A DNA stretch of 64,000 nt from Isoetes taiwanensis (lineage: Eukaryota; Streptophyta; Lycopodiopsida; Isoetales; Isoetaceae). The stretch lies in NCBI GenBank assembly GCA_021234155.1, contig JAJEKV010000058.1, positions 7,562,992 through 7,626,991 on the forward strand, read 5' to 3'. The translations under genes were made by a program, and so were the position numbers. The notes beneath the pieces were generated by a model. It ran no database searches and had not been told where the DNA came from. It saw only the letters and a program-made list of their open reading frames with translations. Shown piece by piece: positions 10,270-21,834 of the stretch (position 1 is its first letter; the number at the start of each line of letters is the position of its first letter).

Positions 10270-12714
10270 TGTGAGTCCTTTCGCCAGCTGTCACATTGGA
10301 TCATTCTCTCACGTCTCATCTCCACCGTTCCTTGCTTCTCCCTTTACCATTTGGGGACTTAGCCAAAATTTTGCCCTTCAATCGCCTCCTTCGCATCTAT
10401 CGCCACATGGCATCATCAATGGTTGTCATTTCACCCTCATTATGCCCCTTCGCCTCCACTTGCGCGCCCTAAAACCTTTTCGTCTATCGGCACCCTAGTC
10501 TTCTGTTCTCCGCTTTCCGCCTTTGCATCACCGTTCTTTTCCGACGCTCTTCGCCGTGGCTGCACCGAAATTTCCTACACTTCAAGCTACTGCTCCAAGG
10601 GATCCGACTCTTTTCGAGTCCGTGTCCTTCTTGACGCCCACCTTTCGTGAAGCCCTCGTTGGCCCAAATCGTGAAGTCGCGGAACGCAAGAAGCTTTATG
10701 AATTCTCGCAAATGGACCTTCCGGCCCCAAATCCAGAACAATTGAAGCAGTTCATCGCTCACATTGTCAACAGCCCGAATGGATACGCTACTGTGGTCGA
10801 TGGCACCACCATTTTGCTTACCCAGGCCCTGATTTCTGAGGTATTCCGTATTCCTTTGCAAACATCTTGTTTATCTTGGGCTGCCTTACAGGATATAGAT
10901 GTCACTGAGTTCGGTGCTCCTGCTTATCAAGCAAACATGCATCGCCTGACCAATATTGCCAAGTCCCATGACACTTTTTGTTAAGTTTTTGTGGCGAAAG
11001 TTCCTTGGGTATTCTATCAAGAACACCCATATCAATAAGCCGTTCTATAATCTGGTGATCACAACCATCCGCTCCAATCTCCATGTTGATTGGCCCCAGC
11101 TGTTGTTCTACCGCCTTCTTCAAGAAGTCAACCGTATTCGGGCTGCCCCCTCCTCTGTCTCTGAAGTTTCAGTGGGTGGCCATCTTCAAGCCATCATCCG
11201 TCGTTACCTCCCTCCATCACCTTCTGTTTCTCATACTTCCACTCAGCAGTCCCTTCATTCCCTTCGTCCAAATCAACCAGTTGTCTTCTTCTGGTCATGT
11301 CCAACATAACACCACGCATGTCACACTCTCCTCTTCCTCTACAGAAGCGAGGCCCTCCAGTTCTCCTCATGCCTCACAAACGTCACAAACACGGCAACAG
11401 CCGATCCCTCCACCTCCGCATCCTCGGCAGCTTCTGTATCAATATCAGCAGGATGTTCAAGCTGCTGCTCTAAAGTTACAAGAATCCCAGGACGCTCTCA
11501 TGAATGGGGTTCAAGTGTCCCTGGAGGCCTCAGCCACGGTTCACCGAGACCTTCATGCTGCTACCACGCAAGTTCACACTCTGGAGACCCAGCTTCAAGC
11601 CAAACACGAGGCTCTTTTACAGGTCCGTGAGGATCTAAAGGCTGCCCACGATCAGCATAATCTGCTTGCTGATCAACAGGCTCAATTGCAAACCACCATT
11701 CAGGAATTATTGTAGCAAGTCAAGGCAAAGGAAACTCTTTTGGTTGACAAGGATAAAGACATTGCCAAGCTGGACACGCTGTATACAGAGCTTTCTAGGC
11801 ATTACAACACTCAAGCCCAAGATCTTACAGCGCGTGATGCTCAAATTGCCTCTTTAGAAGCTCAGCTCTCCACGCTGACCTCTCAGCTCACGCCTCTCCA
11901 AGATCAGCTGATGGAGGCTCAGAAACAAAAAATTCTGGATGACGCCGAGATTGCCACGCTTCGACTCAATCTTCCGGGGCAATCCTCTTCACATGCCACG
12001 CCTTCTCAGAAACGGGTCCATGACCAGTCACGCCTTCTGTTAGAAAAGGAGAACCGGATCCATGATCTGGAACAACAGCTTCAGCACGCCATTCAGTCTG
12101 CTGATGAGGCCCAAACCAAACAGGAAGGCTACGTTACCATCGCCCTCAACATCTCTGTTGACTTCCCTATTCCTTCCAGCTATCTTGATTATGTGGTTGC
12201 CCGCCGCCACCTCTTTCTTCTGAAGTGGTATGCGGCTGATGGTCCAGTTGATGTCCACCTGCGCACTGCGGATTTTCTTCGGATCTGGCCAGACCTCTCC
12301 ATTTAAGACAAAGGTTTACTCTGCGCCCTTTTAGTCTTTGACCTCATTCACTGTGAAGATCCGGATTTGATCACTTTCAGAGTTGTTCAGCCGATGGCAT
12401 ACATCTTCCATGATTTCTATCTGGCTGATACACAGGACAAATTTCGTGATGGGCCACATCAGAACTTTCAGGGTGACTCAACAGCTCAATGATTGCTTTT
12501 GGATAACAACCCCTATCTGTCTGATCATGATAGAACTCACGCTCTTCATCAAGAGTACATGCCGGAGCTTGCTCATCATTTACCTCTGTGGCAAGTCGAA
12601 ACGCTGCAGCAGATACGGAAGAATCTTGGACATCCTGAGGATCTTCCCTTTGCTCAAGTTTATATGCAAAGACTTAGCGGGGTTACAATCAAGCTGCGCG
12701 TGCTCTCCGGATAG
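10270..12714 (+). pseudogene. Extra 3' ORF of gypsy element, coiled coil
   Basis: A second sense ORF lies downstream of pol. It opens near 10523 with a globular part (PTFREALVGPNREVAERKK, QLKQFIAHIVNSPNGYATVV), changes frame near 10975 (FYNLVITTIRS, HVDWPQLLFYRLLQEV) and again near 11260. From about 11400 to 12150 it runs in one frame as a long Gln/Leu/Ala-rich coiled coil (e.g. LETQLQAKHEALLQVREDLK). In-frame stops are TAG 11713, TAA 12304 and TGA 12490, with clear coding character after each, and the frame ends at 12714. The first part recalls the HxDWP-type domain seen in extra ORFs of Tat-like plant elements. The function is unknown. Confidence 0.65.
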
Positions 12715-13985
12715 CAAGGCGGTCCCCACGGGTTGGGATAGCCCTCCCGTATACTCTCGGCTCCACCGCTCGCTTGGGACCATTGGTGCAAAGCTCTTGA
12801 TCCCCGACCTTGTCCAGTGACTTGGGGGGCTTGATTTCGATGTAGCCCATACGGGCATGGCTCCCTCTCCATATGCTTCCCTGGGTGTCCCTCCCGCCCC
12901 GGTTCCTCACCTCACGATTGGCGTCTCCCCTTTTGGACCAAGGTCATGGATGGCCACGCCGGATGGAGTCCACCTCGGATCTCGGCCGGATCTCCGTTGG
13001 GATCCCGTTTTGTCCGTCCGCTCAATTGGGAGGATGGTGCCACCCTTGATGACACCGCAAATTGGATCTATATTGCAAATGGCGTGGTTGGCAGCGCCTG
13101 CCGATGCTATTCATGGTCTTGACACCTTCTTGCGACGAATGCCGCCACCTCACCGGACCCGCCGGTCCACGCCGCGGTGGTTTACGTCTTTTGCTCTCAA
13201 GTGCATCCTGGTCAGCTCCTTAAATCGGCAGCGTCCCATCTTTTACTGCAACCCGAATGCAAGTGTCAGCGCCTTTGGTCTCCAGACCTGCCTACTCATG
13301 GAGTGCCAGTTTGTTTCTTCTGAAGCCCATGCTGCCCTGGAAGACATGGTGCGCTCTCGGTTTCTCATGGATGCCGATCCTGCCCTTGGGTTCAATACTT
13401 CTGCTGCTCTTCAAATACGTCTGGATCTCATTGGCGCTTACCATAATGGTGCCCGTCCTCATTCCCGTGAGGATCACTTTCAGACTGCTGGTTTCTCGCC
13501 CTCGGAAACACTATGAATAGTCCTGTACCAGGAGGCCTTAAGCTTTATTCTAATGGCAGTGGTCACTGTTTCGTATGTTGTGGTAAGTCTTGCATATGAA
13601 CATTGCAATGTAAGGAATAAGTTACACTGTGCAATGTTGTGCGGGCTTCACAGTTATTTATAGATTCACTATATAAACATTTTATTCAGCTGTAGACACT
13701 ACATAGTATAACACAGTTGGAGTGATACAGTTACAAGGTTGCGAACTCAATGCATTCACAAATGGTTCATTCTAATAACATGTCTGAAATAACATGTCCA
13801 ACAGATTGATTTTTCTGAATTGATTAATAAATCAGCAAGGCACCAAATCAGAGTGCCCGCTCACATTCCTGTACATGCTAAGAGTTGCTGATATGCATGT
13901 TGCTTTCGTCGATTGTCTCTTCACTGTCATATGCATCTTCAGCATATGTCCCTTCAATATCAACATCAAATGCTAGGGGTTAGGG
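12715..13985 (+). other. Degenerate end of gypsy element, junction to pogo element
   Basis: ORF fragments in several frames, including 219 codons at 12857-13516, suggest that the extra ORF once continued. None gives a recognisable domain, and the best frame is unclear. From 13520 on the DNA is AT-richer and non-coding. I see no 3' LTR, so the retroelement is probably truncated before the transposon that follows. Confidence 0.4.
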
Positions 13986-13989
13986 TTGT

Positions 13990-15621
13990 TTAATATACAA
14001 GAGAATAAATTGGAATGAACATGTGAAGGCCAAGCCTTACCTCAGCAAGTTCTTTCCTCCAAACAACCGCAAATTCAAGATCCATGCCTTTGGCCCTGGT
14101 TGTTATATCTCCTTCCACACCATCAGCCATCATTCCCTTAATAATTCTCGCCTTATCAATTGCAGGGAGTTGATCACCTGATGGGACAGTGTTCAGATCA
14201 ACATACCTAATCCATGCCTGAGTGTTCATGTTCAAATCAACCTCATCATATGCATGGACACGAGGCTGAGCATGTGATGACAAGTCCCATCTTGTGCAAG
14301 AAGATGCAATGTTGTCAATTCTATTGGGGATGGGCCTGACTACAGGTATGTGACCACCAATGCTGATTGGGGGTTGGCTAGAAGGCACATAGTCCAATTC
14401 AGTAGCTCCATCCTGTGGTTGAGTAGCACCTTCATAGACAACCCTTTTGCCCACTTTAACCTTCCTTCTGTAGAAGGCCCAATCTTCTCTTCTTGGCTTC
14501 TATATCTGTAGGCCTTTGAATGCTAAAGATGGATACCACTCTTGACTTGCCATATGGATACATGAATTCCCTGGATCTCTTGGTCCCAAGTTCAAATTGA
14601 GCCTCGGCTCTTTTCCTGCTGTCTCTTTTTTCCCTCCTAGCTTGGGCCCTCTTCTTCTCTCAATGCCTTCCTCTTAGCTGCCTCAATTTTCTTAGCCTTC
14701 AACCGCTCACTTTTCTTGAGTTCAGCCTGTGCCCTCATGGCTTTCTCAACCCTGAGCTTCTCACAGAAAGCAGCTGAACTAATCTAAACCAATCCTGCCA
14801 TGTCAGGATCCTTACCTCTCCTTCTCCCACCTTGTGATTGGAGTCCTGCTGTCTCAGCATGACAGCCAGACAGCAAGACAACCATATAGCTCTCCTCTCT
14901 CAAAGTTTGGCCTGCATGACTGGCTGCCCTCTTCAGCCACAGGCTGAGGCTGAGGTGCTGAATTCACTTCATTCACCAACCCCTCCATAATGTTGTAGAA
15001 ACTCGGTACATTGGGAACATTGGGAGCAAGGTTGTAAACTTCATATATGCCTTCATGTATATCAACATGCCTCTCTTTTTCCTGACCCTCATCATTCTCA
15101 TCAAGTTCTGGTTCACTCCCATCATCACTTGCATGCTGAGAGTAACCTACAACATGTTGAGACACATTGCCTTTAAACCCATGAGGTTAGCTGCCACCAC
15201 CTTTGTGCTATCGAAGGGGTAAATGCCTGTGGCCCTAAACCCTGCCCTAATGTTGTCAGGTATTAGCCCAACGTGAATTGCATTGGATATCACCTCAGCT
15301 GTCTTTTCTCTTTTGGGCTCCAGCATGCCCCTCATACATATCCATTCAGCCCTCAACTTCTTGAAGGCTGCCTTGAATGGTGCAAAACAAGCCACATTAA
15401 GTGGCTAGAGTTTGTGAATTTTGGGCTGGGAGCAGTGCAAAACGAATATCGAATTCTTTTGCAGCCAATATAACATCCAACTCCACATGGCCACTGTGGC
15501 CATCCAAGAAAATTAGATGTGGATTCTCTGGGGATACTCCTCCAGTAACCCTAGATCGAAAGTGTGTCAACCATGACTTAAAAAGCTCAGTAGTCATCCA
15601 TGCATGCTGCTGCACTGCCTA
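13990..15621 (-). pseudogene. pogo transposase catalytic core and tail
   Basis: Catalytic DDE_1 pieces are spread over three minus-strand frames. LIFLDGHSGH holds an acidic catalytic residue and is followed by LLPAQNS. A one-base change then moves the frame to LNVACFAPFKAAFKKL and RAGFRATGIYPFDS, and later to an acidic stretch (DDGSEPELDENDEGQEKE) and a basic tail. A last open frame at 13990-14454 (154 codons) has no recognised domain and may be the C-terminus or an accessory protein. The frame breaks mean no full-length transposase can be made from this copy. Confidence 0.7.
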
Positions 15622-16034
15622 GATTGCCCCTTCTTCACATCTGCTTATGTAATCTGCCTTCATCCTTTTACCCTTAGAAATGTATAAGTTGGGTAATCTA
15701 TACCCTTCAGCATTAACACATACCAAAATTATCGCCCACTCTCTAGAGTTCATGACAACTTCATTGACATCTCGTGCACCCTTCCTGGCAATTATTTTCA
15801 GGCCCCTAACCTTGCCTGCCTGTATAGCAGTCTCATCAGCATTTCAAATCCTGGATGGGGGAAAATGAAACTCATCATAGATGGCCTTGAGACCATTGTA
15901 GAACATGTCCAGATTTGGCTGATGCATGGCAAGTGCTACCTTCTTCAATGTCTGGGCACTCCTCAATGTTATATTAGGATGCCTCTGCTTGAAGAGATTC
16001 CACCATTTATTGTTTGGCATACCATCTGATGTGC

Positions 16035-16523
16035 TTATGTCCCCAGCATTTGCCGGGCTGCCTTTGCTTTGACTGCACTCAGGGTACCCCCCATACCGGA
16101 GTTCGCTCTCTCAAGAGTCCAAACAACTAGTTCTTCATGCTTGGGAGTGAGAACGAGAGGATGCTTCTTTTGTTTATGTGTAATTCTCCCAGTCCCATAT
16201 TGCCAATCATGTATGGTAGACTCAGGTATACCGGATCTCCTAGAGGCCTCTCTAATTGAAATGCCATATTCATTAACCTCTTCCAGGATGTCCTCCATCT
16301 GTTGTTCCGTCCACTGGCCTCTCTTGGATGTTGAAGGCTGTCCTTCCATGGTATTATCAGGAGTTTGATCCGTCCTTCTCTTCCTCACCCGCTTTGCCCT
16401 AACCCTTTTGGTATTGGCAGGTACTCGGATTGGCGTGGCATTGCCATGCACCCTGTTCAATCTGGTCTGCGCCATCGAGCTAGTTGAAGTCGTAGAAGCT
16501 CCTGATATGGTGTTACAGAGCAC
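16035..16523 (-). pseudogene. pogo transposase N-terminal HTH segment
   Basis: This is an uninterrupted 162-codon frame forming the N-terminal DNA-binding part of the pogo-like transposase. A basic Arg/Lys-rich start (RVRAKRVRKRRTD) precedes a helix-turn-helix of the pipsqueak type, EYGISIREASRRSGIPESTI, then a linker ending in VKAKAARQMLG. The rest of the transposase follows on the same strand in neighbouring frames. The HTH itself looks intact. Confidence 0.75.
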
Positions 16524-16559
16524 AATTGGGATTTAAAACATTTTGAATTATCAATCCAC

Positions 16560-16985
16560 GCCATTTAGAAAAGAGTAGATCGATCTGCCTGCCAATTCGA
16601 AGTAGAATGCATTGAATTGCCCTATCTCGATGAAATGGGCGGGCTTTACTGAACATGCTATGTCTGGCAAAAGGGCACGAGATGGGTTCGGAAGGCCTCG
16701 CCGAATGTGCCATAACCATCGTCACAGGGAATGACGTGTCGCGATAGGAAATTATGTCCTGCACTGTGTCGGGGGCCTGCATACGTGCATGGCACCTCTA
16801 CGCTGCGCGGTATGGAGGGCCTTCCAACGTGCTGGTGATCCCCCTGACGTGGGCAAGTCGCGATAGGGGGCGACCATACCCTAATGCCACGGATTGTAAG
16901 TTTTTATGCCACGGATTGTAAAGTTTTTCGAGATTTGATTGGATTTAATTCGGCACCAAATATGTGGGAAAAAAAAAATTGTTTA
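16560..16985. other. Intergenic spacer with short tandem repeat
   Basis: This is spacer between the pogo-like element and the inhibitor-3 gene. It holds a 22-23 bp tandem duplication of ATGCCACGGATTGTAAG(T)TTTT at about 16889-16933. No gene is visible. It is likely to contain the promoter of the downstream plus-strand gene, but no clear TATA box was found. Confidence 0.4.
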
Positions 16986-16989
16986 GGGT

Positions 16990-18087
16990 TTGCCTGCTGA
17001 GTCTTCCCTGATCCGGACCAAAGTCGCTGTACAGGCTGGGCGATCGCAGAGCAAAGTTCTCCGTTAAGGGCGAGCGGAGTCATCGTTGTTGGGAATTTGA
17101 GCCATTCTTGTGAGTCGGTTTGCGGTGCAGGAAAATAATATAGCACAATTTTGGTTTGCCAGTGATGCGTTTTGGTAAGTATTCGTGCAATAGGATCTCC
17201 CTTTCACAAATTGGTTGATTAAAAATCCATGCCTCTGCGCGTTTCCAGCATATCTTCTATGTAAAGCAATTGAGATTGTTGAAACTTCCTTTTGTTTCAG
17301 TATATATATTTCATTTTTACATTTCCTTATAGAACTCCACTTTATTAGGGCTCCTATACATAACCATGACATGGACTGATTCTCCACCCTTGCAAGAGCT
17401 GTGATTATCTATACGTAACCATGACCTAGACTAAGCTGTGATTATTTTGACAAAATCCTATCAAGCATGCCCTCGTTAGGAAATGTTACCTTGTGTGAGA
17501 AAACAATTTGTGTTTGCCTCCATGATGCAGCTGCATTTCCTATGTATCGGTATTATTTACCTTGGTCTTTGGTACAAGATTGCTCCACTTTTTAAGGTCA
17601 ACATGTATGCACGAAATATGCCATGTCAATGCTATTCTATCTTATCTTATTGCTAGATTGTGATGTTAGGACAGTATTGTAAATTGTGACAGAATTATAC
17701 ATAAGGCTCAGTCAAAAGCATTACTGCAATAAGATATCATGAAAGCAGTGCATTCCAACTTTTGCTATCAATGCAAATTTGAAGTTTCAATTGCTGTCTG
17801 TTGCATTATGCATACATGTATTTCTGTAACGTTATCTGTTTACCATTTTCGTTCCTCTGGAGGACTGAATTGAAGCTTGTATACAGAAATTTGTTTGTTA
17901 AGCTATTCTAGGACTTCATTACAACTAACACACTCTGTCACTATCAATAAGTTTTCTTTCCTGACGCCATCATAAGAGAGAAATTGAGTATTCTTAATAT
18001 TGTAGCTTTATGATGGAAAGAAGATTTTGGATATCCAGAATTTTTTTCTTGTTCTTATACATGGGACTGTAATTTGGATTATGCAGA
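16990..18087 (+). other. Probable 5'-UTR exon and leader intron of INH3
   Basis: The donor-like CTTGTGAGT near 17107 and the acceptor-like TTATGCAG near 18080-18087 would join a non-coding first exon to the inhibitor-3 coding exon, leaving an intron of about 970 bp. The intervening DNA is AT-rich and has no frame of interest. Plant genes often carry such leader introns, but transcript data are needed to fix the boundaries. Confidence 0.4.
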
Positions 18088-18152
18088 ATGATAATTTGAA
18101 GTGGTCATTAGTGGCGTAGTAATTTGAAACCTGGTTCAATCATCCGGCGCAC

Positions 18153-18518
18153 ATGACACAACCCTCGGAACGAAGCAATACAGGGTCAATTACAATAACC
18201 CTTCAGGAATCGAGAACAAATCAGGTGCACCCGAGGGAGGAAGCTGTCAGTTTTTGGTTGACACCCAGGCGAAAGAAAAAGGTTTCTTGGAAGGATGACA
18301 CAGTTGATAATGAATTTATGCAAAAAAAGAGCTCCAAAATATGTTGCATATTCCATAAGGAGCACGACATAGATGACAGTGATAGTGATGAAGATGAAGG
18401 AAAAAGAAAAGGGAAAGGAAAAAAAGACCCTTGTGATAACTGTGAAATACCTGAAGAGGGAACTAGTGGTCAGCATAACTGCGATCCATCAGAATGCAAG
18501 TCATCTCTTTCTGGTTGA
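18153..18518 (+). CDS. INH3: PP1 inhibitor-3 (PPP1R11/YPI1 family)
   Basis: This 121-aa single-exon CDS matches type-1 protein phosphatase inhibitor-3, a heat-stable protein that binds the PP1 catalytic subunit through an RVxF-type motif. Residues 43-46 (KVSW) form that motif and sit inside the family signature KKKVSWKDDTVDNEFMQKKS. SKICCIFHKE follows, then an acidic Ser/Asp run (DIDDSDSDEDE) and a basic run. The ATG is the first in frame and the length is close to plant homologues. A likely 5'-UTR exon lies near 16990-17109, ending in a good donor (ATTCTT/GTGAGT), with an acceptor GATTATGCAG near 18086 just ahead of the CDS. The poly(A) signal AATAAA is at 18643. No defect is visible. Confidence 0.88.
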   Translation: MTQPSERSNTGSITITLQESRTNQVHPREEAVSFWLTPRRKKKVSWKDDTVDNEFMQKKSSKICCIFHKEHDIDDSDSDEDEGKRKGKGKKDPCDNCEIPEEGTSGQHNCDPSECKSSLSG

Positions 18519-18642
18519 GTTGTGTATGATGGCTTGGATATGGTCTACTTTAGTTCAAATGGCACTTGGGCACCCTTTATGTTAAGAACACTTTGGAGAT
18601 TATTTTGGAAATGTGAGCTACTGTAAACAATATTACGATTGT

Positions 18643-18648
18643 AATAAA
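18643..18648 (+). terminator. Poly(A) signal of INH3
   Basis: AATAAA lies about 125 bases after the stop codon and is followed by a T/G-rich stretch (TGCTCTGTTTTCCCTGTG), a normal plant 3'-end arrangement. Confidence 0.5.
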
Positions 18649-18659
18649 GGATATCCATG

Positions 18660-19645
18660 CTCTGTTTTCCCTGTGCTCGCTTTCTGGGTTTCACATCTTT
18701 CAAACATCTGAGTATTAAATGCTTTACATTGTACACCTGACCCAGAATCATCAGGGAGGTGAACCTTATCATTCTACCACCCCTGTCAAAAATTTCATTA
18801 AAAAATTGCAAGTAGCCTTTGTATTGCGGATTGAGGGTTTTTCACGGCAATGCTGTCCTTATTTTGTGCCTGGCGTTAGCAAGCCTTTAGAACTAGACCA
18901 GTTGAGTGGTGAGATTGTGCCGGGAATCTTGTCTATTCACAATTTCTTCAAGTAGCTACGTGTTTTACTGGTAGTTGAGGCATTGAGTGGATTATAAAAT
19001 TTAAGAAGGTATTCATATTTATATTAGAGCGGAGATTGTCCAAAATGCATCAGAATTAATCAAGAATAATACTGTTCAGAAACAACATCAATTAATGTTT
19101 TGACAGGTCTATAAAAAGATAGTCTGACTTTGGAGATGCAACGTTTCCCTCATCCAAAGTCGGTTTGCAATTAAACATGATCAGTAAATGAAAGTTTTTT
19201 TTGATGCAAAAGAATTTTTGAGATATTGTCACTCTTGTGGAAGCGCTCTATAGGGCCTAAGGGTGCTTTCCCATGGACGGACGGACCTGGATGAGGTCAG
19301 ACCCAGGTCCAAAAGTAATCGTCGGGATTACTTTTCAAATGAGGTTCTTAGCCTCAGCCACTCAGGTTCTTAGCTCATGGGAACATCGGAATAGCAGACC
19401 AGACCTTCAGGAAACCTGGGGTTTTTTTGCCCATGGAAAAGCACCCGAAGAAGTTTTATTGCAAGGGAAAAAGGGTCAGTTTTAGGAGGGAAAAAGTGGA
19501 AATGAAATTTTAGACATTGGGTACTGCATTTACCTTGGAAAATGAAATAGTAACATATGGGTTCTGGATGAAAATACTTCTCCATTATAGATTGAGTCAT
19601 GAATACTAGGGGATGATGCATCATCAGAGCTTCATGCTTTGAAGA
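18660..19645. other. Intergenic, no gene seen
   Basis: Only short frames occur. Around 19250-19450 there is a patch with repeated phrases (GGTTCTTAGC, CCCATGGA) that looks like a fragment of a transposable element. I could not assign it. Confidence 0.35.
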
Positions 19646-19650
19646 AAAGA

Positions 19651-19870
19651 AATGAATTGAATTGTCTTTTATCATAAATGAAGACCAAAAGGCCTATGGG
19701 ACCCAAATACAAGAAGAGCACAGCAAGCCCATTACTGTAGATTAAAAAAAAAGGATCCCCTAAAGGGTTTTCGAGGGAAAAAACCTTAACAATAATAGAG
19801 TCATTGAGAAATTGTACATGTGTACATTTGATGTACAATGTGATGATGCAAGATTGATTTCATCCCCGCT
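19651..19870 (+). repeat. Dispersed AATTG-rich repeat, copy 1
   Basis: The copy begins AATGAATTGAATTG and continues with GACCAAAAGGCCTATGGGA, ATACAAGAA and an AGGGTTTTCGAGGG block. The same order of blocks recurs near 24960-25150 and, in part, near 51380-51545. The shared order shows one dispersed repeat family. Its class is unknown. Confidence 0.6.
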
Positions 19871-20455
19871 TGTTGAGAACCTCCAGGATAAAGAATGATA
19901 ATGCCATTACTGAAGGCATCTACAAGAGCAAATGTAGTGGCTGATTAGGTGTAATCAGGTTAATCTTCCAAAAGGAATGCTTGCTCTATACAGATTGGAA
20001 TATTGCTGTAGTTTTAATTATATGGAACTTTGACAAGCACCATAAATTGTGGCAAGAAAATTTCTTTAATGTGTTTTATAGAAATATGCCCTACCTAAAT
20101 AAAATATATTTGGTGTACCCATTTTTTGTGAATACTACGCATTGCCAGATTTCTTTAGAACCGCGATGTCTACTCGTTCCATGGCCTGGGATTCGTGTCT
20201 CATTCAATGACTTCTAGGATAGTGAGGTCATTTATTCTTTGCCTCGACAATTATTGTAGTAGACAAGGGCTGTACAATAAGGATTGCTCAAACATTATAT
20301 GTTGTTTATGTTTGTAATTAACTTTATATTCTAATTTTAGGACCGTTAACTTCATAGGAAAATGCTTATGTTTCTACATACCCCTTTAAAGTGCTTCTAA
20401 AACTTTAAGAGGAACTGCAACCCAATATTACTAATGGTGTCATCTAGAAAACCAT
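19870..20455. other. AT-rich spacer, no gene seen
   Basis: Non-coding AT-rich DNA lies between a dispersed repeat and the gypsy remnant. No motif is supportable. Confidence 0.35.
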
Positions 20456-20459
20456 GATG

Positions 20460-21825
20460 TTCGTGTACTTTGCGCATATCAGATTGTTGTCCCCGTGCTA
20501 TGGATAGTCTTTGTGCATGGAAAGAAATGTGCGATCTTATTGAATTGATCCACCACTTTGAGAATGGCATCAAAATCCCTGGACAACAAAAGATCCATCA
20601 TGAATCATATAATCTTATTCATATTCATCCAGGGAAGGAGTTGAAGATTGCATTTTGCACTCGACATGGACATTTCGAGTACATTCGCTCACAATGCATC
20701 GACACTTTCTCAACATATGGCAAACGATATATTTGAAGACTTCCTAGACGTCTTCACGATTTATCTTGGATGACATCGTCATTTATTCTAAAACTCAAGA
20801 AGAGCATAATATCCATGTTCATCAAGTTCTGCAATGATTGCTGGAGTATAGCCATATGCTAAATTAAAGAAGTGCAATTTTGACCCCAATTAGATGGAGT
20901 TCTGGAATATGTGATTTCACCGAACGATATTTTTATGGATGAAACGAAAATCCAAACTGTCCTAGACTGACAAACACCGCGTTCAGTACAGGATGTGCAG
21001 TGTTTCTTGGGATTTAAAATTTATATTGCGAGTTCATCAAGGTTTCTTTGAAGATCATGAAATTTAGCAAAAGCATTTGATAATTTAAAGCAAACTTTTA
21101 TATCTACTCCCATAACATGTTCACCAATCAAATCCTTCATCTTGGAAGCTTATGCATATGATTTTGCCGTTGGAAGTGCCTCGTTGCAGGCTTTGGATGA
21201 TGGACAACTTCATCTGTCATCTTTCATTCACAAAAGTTTGTTGTTGTAGAGATTAATTACGACATCTATGACAAAGAACTTCAGGCCATTGTGGAATCTT
21301 TTGCGTAGTGGTTTCAGATCTAGGAAGGTTCTCTCCACCAAATCATTATCTATAATGATTGCAAGAACCTTGCGTACTTGCATAATGCTCGAGTCCTTAA
21401 TCAACGACAAGCTCGTTGGGCACAGTTTCTCATGCATCTCAATTTTCTTATCACGTATCACTCAAGATCACGATAAGGAAAAGCAGATGCTCTATCTAGA
21501 TGCTTATACCTTGCACCGCGTCCTGGAGAACCTACCTTTGAACATCAAAAGCAAGTCCTTTTGGGTCCCGATCGCCCAAGGCTAATGGCAGTTAAATATC
21601 TTCGAAGCACCCGCAGATTCGACCATTCTTGATTCCATCCATACAAATGTTTGTATGGATGCTTTTGCATGGGACATCTTGGATCATATTGTTCCAGAAA
21701 GTGCTTCTTGCTTAGAATCTAGGATTCTCGTATGGATTATGACTAATTCAACTAGAAGATGGATTGCTCTTTTGAAAGAGTCTTCTATATGTTCCTGATG
21801 GCCTTACCAGCCCCCATACTTCCGC
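20460..21825 (+). mobile_element. Ty3/gypsy pol remnant, chromovirus-like
   Basis: Fragments of gypsy pol occur in order but in shifting frames: RT pieces (ELKIAFCTRHGHFEYI near 20640; DVFTIYLDDIVIYSKTQEEH near 20745-20805), a connection segment, RNase H (INYDIYDKELQAIVESF near 21250-21300; [15 protein letters not shown] near 21400) and the start of integrase (DILDHIVPES near 21670). YLDDI is intact, but stops and shifts occur throughout. The RNase H form YDIYDKELxAIV is typical of the chromovirus types common in fungi, animals and seed-free plants. Seed-plant elements usually have YxxHDLELxAV. This element is clearly a different lineage from the one at 4-9.6 kb. Confidence 0.8.
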
Positions 21826-21834
21826 TCATATAGA

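Larger units (their letters stand above)
13860..16550 (-). mobile_element. pogo-like DNA transposon, decayed
   Basis: The minus strand encodes, in order, a psq-type helix-turn-helix (GISIREASRRSGIPESTIHD, about 16270), a CENP-B-like second DNA-binding part (NNKWWNLFKQRHPNITLR, about 16000), a DDE_1 core (NADETAIQ near 15830; HLIFLDGHSGH near 15510; LNVACFAPFKAAFKKL near 15380) and a Lys/Glu-rich tail near 14640-14760. This combination is typical of the pogo branch of Tc1/mariner. Stops occur at TGA near 15843 (a likely Trp, I-W-N-ADET), TAG 15619-15621 and a TAG near 15402, with a one-base shift near 15430. I did not find convincing terminal inverted repeats. Confidence 0.8.
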
